The notes beneath the pieces were generated by a model. It searched no databases. It saw only the letters and a program-made list of their open reading frames with translations, and had not been told where the DNA came from. The position numbers were made by a program, and so were the translations under genes. 14,764 nucleotides of DNA from Candidatus Moranbacteria bacterium RIFCSPLOWO2_12_FULL_48_12 (lineage in GTDB: Bacteria; Patescibacteriota; Minisyncoccia; Moranbacterales; UBA1568), in contig MFSB01000018.1 in NCBI GenBank assembly GCA_001784735.1, positions 1-14,764 on the forward strand, in the 5' to 3' direction. Below, in pieces: positions 11,473 through 14,764 of the stretch (position 1 is the first letter of the stretch; the number at the start of each line of letters is the position of its first letter).

Positions 11473-12075
11473 TCAGTCTTGGCGTTGTACCTCGACCGGG
11501 ATTGCCCCCTTGTTGTGCTGGTAGAAATTCGCCAAGGGGGTGAGGTTGACCGTGACGGCCAGTTCGGTGCCATCTTTGGTGACCTCGAATTCCCGTGGTG
11601 CTCTCGATGAATTGAGAGCCTCGATGACTTCCATATTCCCTACTCGGACTAATAAGGTGCCATAATTGTTACTGCCCTTTTTGTGGGTTGTCCGGTGGAA
11701 CTCATCGATGAATTCCCCGTGTTCTTTCCAGTGGGCATACAGATCGAGCCCGTATGGAGGAACAGTGATGAAGCTCCCGTCGTTCTGCCACAGCTGCCAG
11801 GACGTATAACGGGGAATGACCCGGTACGTTCCTTTAGCCGCATCAGTGACAACCGGACACCAGCCACGTGCCTGGTTCCACGTGGGTGAACATGTAACCC
11901 GCGCCACGGTTACCCAATCGCCATTGCTTCCGCTAGAAGTGGATTTACCGCGGAAGATGTTGATAATGACAGAGATGACGATGATGATGCCCGCCGCCAC
12001 CCCAAGGCGTATCAGCCATTTATTCGTTTTTACCTGAAGGCCCCCGGATGATACTTGAGAAGAAGAGTCGCTCAT
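11473..12075 (-). CDS. Single-pass membrane protein of unknown function
   Basis: The family of this 200-residue protein is not recognised. A polar N-terminus (1-18) is followed by one TM helix (about 20-41, LIRLGVAAGIIIVISVIINI) and a Ser/Gly stretch. A soluble domain with Cys62 and Cys73 flanks TCSPTWNQARGWC. The rest mixes aromatic strands (RYTSWQLWQNDGSFITVPPYGLDLYAHW) with a C-terminal beta-rich part. No signal peptidase site is seen, so it is a membrane-anchored protein, and by the positive-inside pattern (KTNKW before the helix) the domain faces outward. The start at 12075 has GGATCAGG just upstream. It lies 14 nt after the SPFH gene in the same direction, so the two probably form one operon and may act together at the membrane. 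Confidence 0.7.
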   Translation of the reverse strand: MSDSSSQVSSGGLQVKTNKWLIRLGVAAGIIIVISVIINIFRGKSTSSGSNGDWVTVARVTCSPTWNQARGWCPVVTDAAKGTYRVIPRYTSWQLWQNDGSFITVPPYGLDLYAHWKEHGEFIDEFHRTTHKKGSNNYGTLLVRVGNMEVIEALNSSRAPREFEVTKDGTELAVTVNLTPLANFYQHNKGAIPVEVQRQD

Positions 12076-12089
12076 TACCTGATCCTTTC

Positions 12090-13088
12090 CTAAGAATTGT
12101 TTCTTCTGCGCTTCCTTTTGGAATTAGCATTGGGATCCGCAGAAGGTGGTTGAGATTGTGATGGATTTGCATTATTGAGAAGTCCACCAGCCAGAGCTCC
12201 AGCTTGTTCGATCGGTTTGGCATTGCCGTCAATTACGACGCGTGTGGCCTTGCCGCGTTCGGACTGGGCCATGACTGCCGCTTGAGCCGGAAGGACGCCA
12301 GCCTTGATATAAACCTCCATCTGGGTGGCGACATTTTTTGCTTCCGTCAATTCAGCGATACCCTCTGCGGTTTCCCGCTGTTGGCTCGCTTCCGCAACCT
12401 TTACGCGGGTTCTTGCTTCTTCAAGTTCTTTTGGAATCCGGATGCGCTGAACGCGAACTTTGGTTACTGTAATACCCCATTCATCTGGGGACCCGATTAT
12501 TGCTTGAAGAAGGATTCTCTCAAGTGGTGATCCATCAGCCCCTTTGCCATTTTTCAAAGCATCAGAGATAGCTTCTTTTTCCTGGGCGACTGTGTCAGAT
12601 TGGTAGTGCGAAATGCTGGCGCGAATATCGCTGATAATCGCATTCGTGAGCGACTCCTCGGGATTTTTCGCATTGAAGTATTTATTTACATCGGAAATCT
12701 GTGTTTGAAGAGCCGTGTCTACATCCACTGGAACATTATCAGCCGTGAGAACTTCCGTGAGAGGGATCTCAAGCGGCTTGTCTCGCGTGTCGGCGATGAC
12801 TATACCTCCAAACGGCTTGGGCCAGTTCCATATCCAGCCTTCCAGAAAGATCAACCCATCGACCCTTTCGCCGAGCCACAGTCCGATAGCCCTGAGGCCG
12901 ACAGGAATTTGCCAGAAACCATTTACCCCGAAATAGAGAATCCAGGCTAAGAATGTGATGAATGCAAGCAGTTTTCCTGCGAGCGGGTTCAATAACCACA
13001 CGCCTAACCATTTTACGAGATACATCGTCAGCAGTCCGCCGCCGAGTGTGACCACGGTCCCTTTAACATAACCACGTGAATCTATCAT
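12090..13088 (-). CDS. SPFH/band 7 (prohibitin/stomatin-like) membrane protein
   Basis: The protein has 332 residues. The ATG at 13088 is chosen for AAGGAG seven nt upstream; the frame stays open to 13391 but has no support there. There are two N-terminal hydrophobic helices (about 12-33 and 38-58). An SPFH domain follows (about 60-225) with TEVLTADNVPVDVDTALQTQISD and the typical end EWGITVTKVRVQRIRIPKEL. Next comes an Ala/Glu-rich coiled coil (about 221-290, EEARTRVKVAEASQQRETAEGIAE), then a disordered Asn/Pro/Ser tail ending in KRKRRR. SPFH proteins build large ring or cage assemblies on membranes and organise microdomains or protect membrane proteases. No NfeD or FtsH partner is nearby; the next gene is an unknown membrane protein. 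Transcription comes from a near-consensus promoter at 13201-13173. Confidence 0.9.
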   Translation of the reverse strand: MIDSRGYVKGTVVTLGGGLLTMYLVKWLGVWLLNPLAGKLLAFITFLAWILYFGVNGFWQIPVGLRAIGLWLGERVDGLIFLEGWIWNWPKPFGGIVIADTRDKPLEIPLTEVLTADNVPVDVDTALQTQISDVNKYFNAKNPEESLTNAIISDIRASISHYQSDTVAQEKEAISDALKNGKGADGSPLERILLQAIIGSPDEWGITVTKVRVQRIRIPKELEEARTRVKVAEASQQRETAEGIAELTEAKNVATQMEVYIKAGVLPAQAAVMAQSERGKATRVVIDGNAKPIEQAGALAGGLLNNANPSQSQPPSADPNANSKRKRRRNNS

Positions 13089-13118
13089 GCCGATCTCCTT
13101 GATCAGTGATGTTGTTAA

Positions 13119-13136
13119 GGTGCTTGTTACAGCACC
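13119..13136 (-). promoter_or_regulatory. Small stem-loop in the SPFH 5' leader
   Basis: On the plus strand GGTGCT (13119-13124) and AGCACC (13131-13136) enclose TGTTAC. It sits in the roughly 80-nt leader, before the Shine-Dalgarno. Its role is unknown. Confidence 0.35.
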
Positions 13137-13172
13137 AAAGTTTGAAATACAAACCAGATTTTGTAACCGTTT

Positions 13173-13201
13173 ATTATAGCATAAAAAAAGAGGGAAGTCA
13201 A
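13173..13201 (-). promoter_or_regulatory. Near-consensus promoter of the SPFH operon
   Basis: Minus strand TTGACT (13201-13196), 17-nt spacer, TATAAT (13178-13173), and TGC just before the -10 giving an extended element. It is one of the two strongest promoters in the window. The leader to ATG 13088 is about 80 nt. The rest of the divergent gap (13202-13326) shows nothing recognisable. Confidence 0.75.
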
Positions 13202-13326
13202 TGGTTTTTGGCCGATGATAATAGGTGAGGGAAGAAGGCTTATTTAAGGGAAAAAGATGGTAGATAAGTGATGTAGGATATATAACATGTGATGGGGATA
13301 GGCTATTATCCTTAAAACTAAAAAAC

Positions 13327-13358
13327 AGTACTTTTTCCGCAATTGCGGAAAAAGTACT
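13327..13358. repeat. Perfect 32-bp palindrome, left copy
   Basis: Arm AGTACTTTTTCCGCAA (13327-13342) is followed at once by its inverse, with no spacer. The same sequence occurs on the other side of the PaaX/Cas2-like gene. TTGCGG in its right half (13343-13348) lies 17 nt before AATAAT (13366-13371), a possible weak promoter for that gene. The palindrome could therefore act as operator as well as element end. Confidence 0.9.
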
Positions 13359-13375
13359 ACTGTGTAATAATAGTA

Positions 13376-14044
13376 ATGCAAGTAAAAGCAAAGAGTTTGG
13401 TGGTTATGCATAAAAGAAGAAAAGAAAATTTCATAGACGAAGTAAGAAAAAAGGCGGAAAGCTTTCTTGTCTCTCACAGTCCAGCGGCGACAGCGACAAA
13501 ATTTCTCCTTATGTTTACCGCTATCGGGGGGATTTCTATCGTTGGCGCTACACTCCCTGGCCTGGTAAAGGCGATAGGTTTTTTTGCAAATGAAGCGAAG
13601 AAAAAGAATAGATATCCAAAAGTAAAAATCAAAAATTCATTTGAGTATCTGAAGAAAAAACAGTTCATTGAAATAGTAAAAGAAAAAAACGGCAAGATAC
13701 AGGTGAGACTGACAAATAAAGGAAAGAAACGGTTAGCGGAATATTCTCTCGATATGTTAGAGATTAAAAAGCCAGAAAAATGGGATGGGAAGTGGAGAGT
13801 TTTGATGTTCGATATTCCTGCGCATCCAAAAAAATATGATTATGCTCGAGATGCACTGCGAGATAAGGTAAAAGAATTAGGGTTCTATCAAATTCAGAAA
13901 AGCGTATGGGTGTATCCCTATGAGTGTGAGGATGAGTTACTCTTTATTGCGGAAGTATTTAAGGTACAGCAGTATATAGAAATTTTAACAGTAGAGAAAC
14001 TATTACATGAAAATCTTGTGCGAAAAAAATTCACATTTCTCTAG
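13376..14044 (+). CDS. PaaX-like/Cas2-fold protein
   Basis: The protein has 222 residues from ATG 13376; ATG 13406 (212 residues) is an alternative, and neither has a Shine-Dalgarno. Residues 11-75 hold a basic helix and a hydrophobic stretch (KFLLMFTAIGGISIVGATLPGLVKAIGFF). Residues 78-123 look like a winged helix (NSFEYLKKKQFIEIVKEKNGKIQVRLTNKGKKRL). Residues 136-222 have the ferredoxin-like Cas2/PaaX core: KWRVLMFDIP with Asp146, a helix ARDALRDKVKELGF, and the strand QIQKSVWVYPYECEDE. PaaX is a transcriptional repressor of that architecture, while Cas2 is a nuclease-like adaptor of CRISPR integration. No Cas1 or repeat array is in the window, so a PaaX-like DNA-binding role fits better. 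The gene is clearly AT-richer than its neighbours and is bracketed by two copies of one palindrome, 17 nt before the ATG and 12 nt after the stop. Confidence 0.8.
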   Translation: MQVKAKSLVVMHKRRKENFIDEVRKKAESFLVSHSPAATATKFLLMFTAIGGISIVGATLPGLVKAIGFFANEAKKKNRYPKVKIKNSFEYLKKKQFIEIVKEKNGKIQVRLTNKGKKRLAEYSLDMLEIKKPEKWDGKWRVLMFDIPAHPKKYDYARDALRDKVKELGFYQIQKSVWVYPYECEDELLFIAEVFKVQQYIEILTVEKLLHENLVRKKFTFL

Positions 14045-14056
14045 AAAAATAAGAAG

Positions 14057-14090
14057 CAGTACTTTTTCCGCAATTGCGGAAAAAGTACTG
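14057..14090. repeat. Perfect 34-bp palindrome, right copy
   Basis: It has the same arm as the left copy plus one more pair: CAGTACTTTTTCCGCAA (14057-14073) followed by its inverse. It starts 12 nt after the stop of the PaaX/Cas2-like gene. As RNA it would form a long stem and could stop or protect the transcript, though no T-tract follows. Confidence 0.9.
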
Positions 14091-14150
14091 TTCTGTGGCT
14101 GGAGGTTGTTATAGAGATAATTGTTTAAAAACTCGGCTTATTCTTGGGAT

Positions 14151-14179
14151 TTGACAATTAGCCGTTAGATAACTATACT
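14151..14179 (+). promoter_or_regulatory. Strong sigma70-type promoter upstream of nusA
   Basis: TTGACA (14151-14156), 17-nt spacer, TATACT (14174-14179). The -35 is perfect and the -10 is one base off. The first start codon of a recognised gene downstream is nusA at 14532, so the leader is about 345 nt. Confidence 0.75.
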
Positions 14180-14531
14180 GGATGGTGAAAGTAGGATTGG
14201 GTATGGGAGTTCGCTGTGATGCGGGCTTTTTTTATCGCCCGATGTGAATACTACGAATCGCATCCGAATGTAACGAATATATAAGTGAGGGGAATAGCGT
14301 GGAAGAAAATATTCTTAAATCTTGAATCATAAATCATAAATCTCTAAGTAAATATATGGCGACCCCGCACAATTTCTGGAGCGTATAACCGGTGAGGAAC
14401 AACTGTTTCTCGGAAACGCCTACGGCTCTGTGTGTGGTAATGTAAATCGTTAACAGAGAAAGTATGTGGGATGCTCCCTCCCAAGGCGGGCAGGCATAGT
14501 TAAGTAGCTCCTCGCAGACTCAGAGACAACT
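14180..14531 (+). other. Long non-coding leader of nusA, possible structured RNA
   Basis: No protein is recognised here. The first 45 nt are G-rich, then comes a hairpin with GCGGGC and GCCC around a T7 run (about 14220-14243). An AT-rich part with the direct repeat ATCATAAATCATAAATC (about 14327-14343) follows. Next is a G+C-richer part with stem GAGGAAC/GTTTCTC (14394-14411), CTCTGT/ACAGAG inverted ends (about 14426-14458), and CTCCCAAGGCGGGCAGGC, which resembles a dispersed palindrome fragment. RNase P, tmRNA and SRP RNA signatures were looked for and not found. A second weak promoter (TTGAAT-N17-TAAGTA, 14322-14350) is possible. Confidence 0.45.
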
Positions 14532-14764
14532 ATGGCAAAGAAGAAAAAAATCGTAGAGGAAGCTGAAGAAGAAAAGGGTGCCGCTGAAGAGGGCAGTCTT
14601 TCCGGACGCTTGGGCGAATTCGGAAGCGCGGTGATGCAGATTGCCGAGGAGAAGGGCATTTCCAAAGAGCGCGTGCTCGAAGTCGTGGAAGCCGCATTGG
14701 CGGCCGCCTACAAGAAAGACTATGGCAAGCGGGGGCAAGTCATCCGCGCTGAGTTCGATGAGGT
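14532..14764 (+). CDS. nusA: Transcription termination/antitermination factor NusA, N-terminal part
   Basis: Seventy-seven residues precede the window edge. After a charged, Lys/Glu-rich extension of about 28 residues comes the NusA N-terminal domain: FGSAVMQIAEEKGISKERVLEVVEAALAAAYKKDYGKRGQVIRAEFDE, the helix that contacts RNA polymerase beta-flap and the first strand. The conserved AALAAAYKKDYG is diagnostic. NusA controls pausing, termination and antitermination; the S1/KH part would lie beyond the edge. The N-terminal extension is unusual because most NusA begin within a few residues of the first helix. ATG 14532 has no clear Shine-Dalgarno. It is driven by the promoter at 14151 through a long leader. 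Confidence 0.88.
   Translation, partial: MAKKKKIVEEAEEEKGAAEEGSLSGRLGEFGSAVMQIAEEKGISKERVLEVVEAALAAAYKKDYGKRGQVIRAEFDE

Noticed and set aside
13089..13391. Extension of the SPFH frame by 101 residues
   Set aside because: It crosses the strong promoter and the palindrome; the ATG at 13088 has a good Shine-Dalgarno and fits the domain start.
13376..14044. Part of a CRISPR-Cas system because of the Cas2 fold
   Set aside because: No Cas1, effector or repeat-spacer array is in the window, and the winged-helix plus Cas2-like order matches PaaX-type proteins.
14180..14531. Known RNA (RNase P, tmRNA, SRP RNA) or known riboswitch
   Set aside because: The conserved core motifs of these RNAs were not found; only unassigned hairpins are visible.

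Overview
The window looks like a chromosomal segment of a Candidate Phyla Radiation (Patescibacteria, Parcubacteria-like) bacterium. The support is indirect: an array of small VirB2-like pilin proteins with the short C-terminal TM-loop-TM domain typical of these genomes, a PaaX/Cas2-like protein of the kind often annotated as Cas2 there, weak or absent Shine-Dalgarno sequences on most genes, and many palindromic dispersed repeats. TGA is used as a stop (for example at 4574, 8463 and 9947), so this is code 11 and not the recoded SR1/Gracilibacteria code. No taxonomic marker has been searched, so the placement is an inference.

Left part (1-2345, minus strand). A promoter at 2345-2317 reads through a truncated tRNA-Ser, a double palindrome that replaces its 3' end, a small GIY-YIG nuclease gene, an intact tRNA-Ser(CGA) with encoded CCA, and a DUF4365-like/pentapeptide-repeat protein. 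A class III aminotransferase with its own promoter follows and runs off the left edge.

Centre (2433-6860, plus strand). This part holds a SAM methyltransferase, a lipoprotein solute-binding protein of the sugar ABC type with no permease beside it, and the translational GTPase TypA/BipA. Three kinds of repeat sit between or inside these genes. One is a GTCATTCC-ended palindromic element. The second is two CCCGTTAGAAG inverted-repeat pairs, the second ending exactly on the typA start codon. The third is a palindromic segment inside typA that adds about 20 residues in frame.

Pilin locus (6906-11405, plus strand). Five consecutive exported or membrane proteins carry six copies of one pilin-like domain: two TM helices around an [AST]G[NS]E...AK loop. 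One copy is fused to a lytic transglycosylase and one to two Cys-rich modules. The last protein has five Cys-rich modules plus two pilin domains. This is probably a surface appendage or a minimal type IV secretion-like assembly with its own wall-cutting enzyme. No ATPase or VirB4/VirB6 homologue is in the window. A bidirectional hairpin separates the locus from a convergent two-gene unit, an SPFH/band 7 membrane protein and a single-pass membrane protein, driven by a near-consensus promoter at 13201-13173.

Right part (13327-14764). An AT-rich PaaX/Cas2-like gene is bracketed by two near-identical perfect palindromes of 32 and 34 bp. Then comes a strong promoter (TTGACA-N17-TATACT), about 350 nt of leader with hairpins, and the start of nusA.

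The best candidates for undescribed biology are the palindrome-bracketed PaaX/Cas2-like unit, the multi-domain pilin array with its transglycosylase fusion, the tRNA-Ser/GIY-YIG module, and the repeats built into the typA start and coding sequence.
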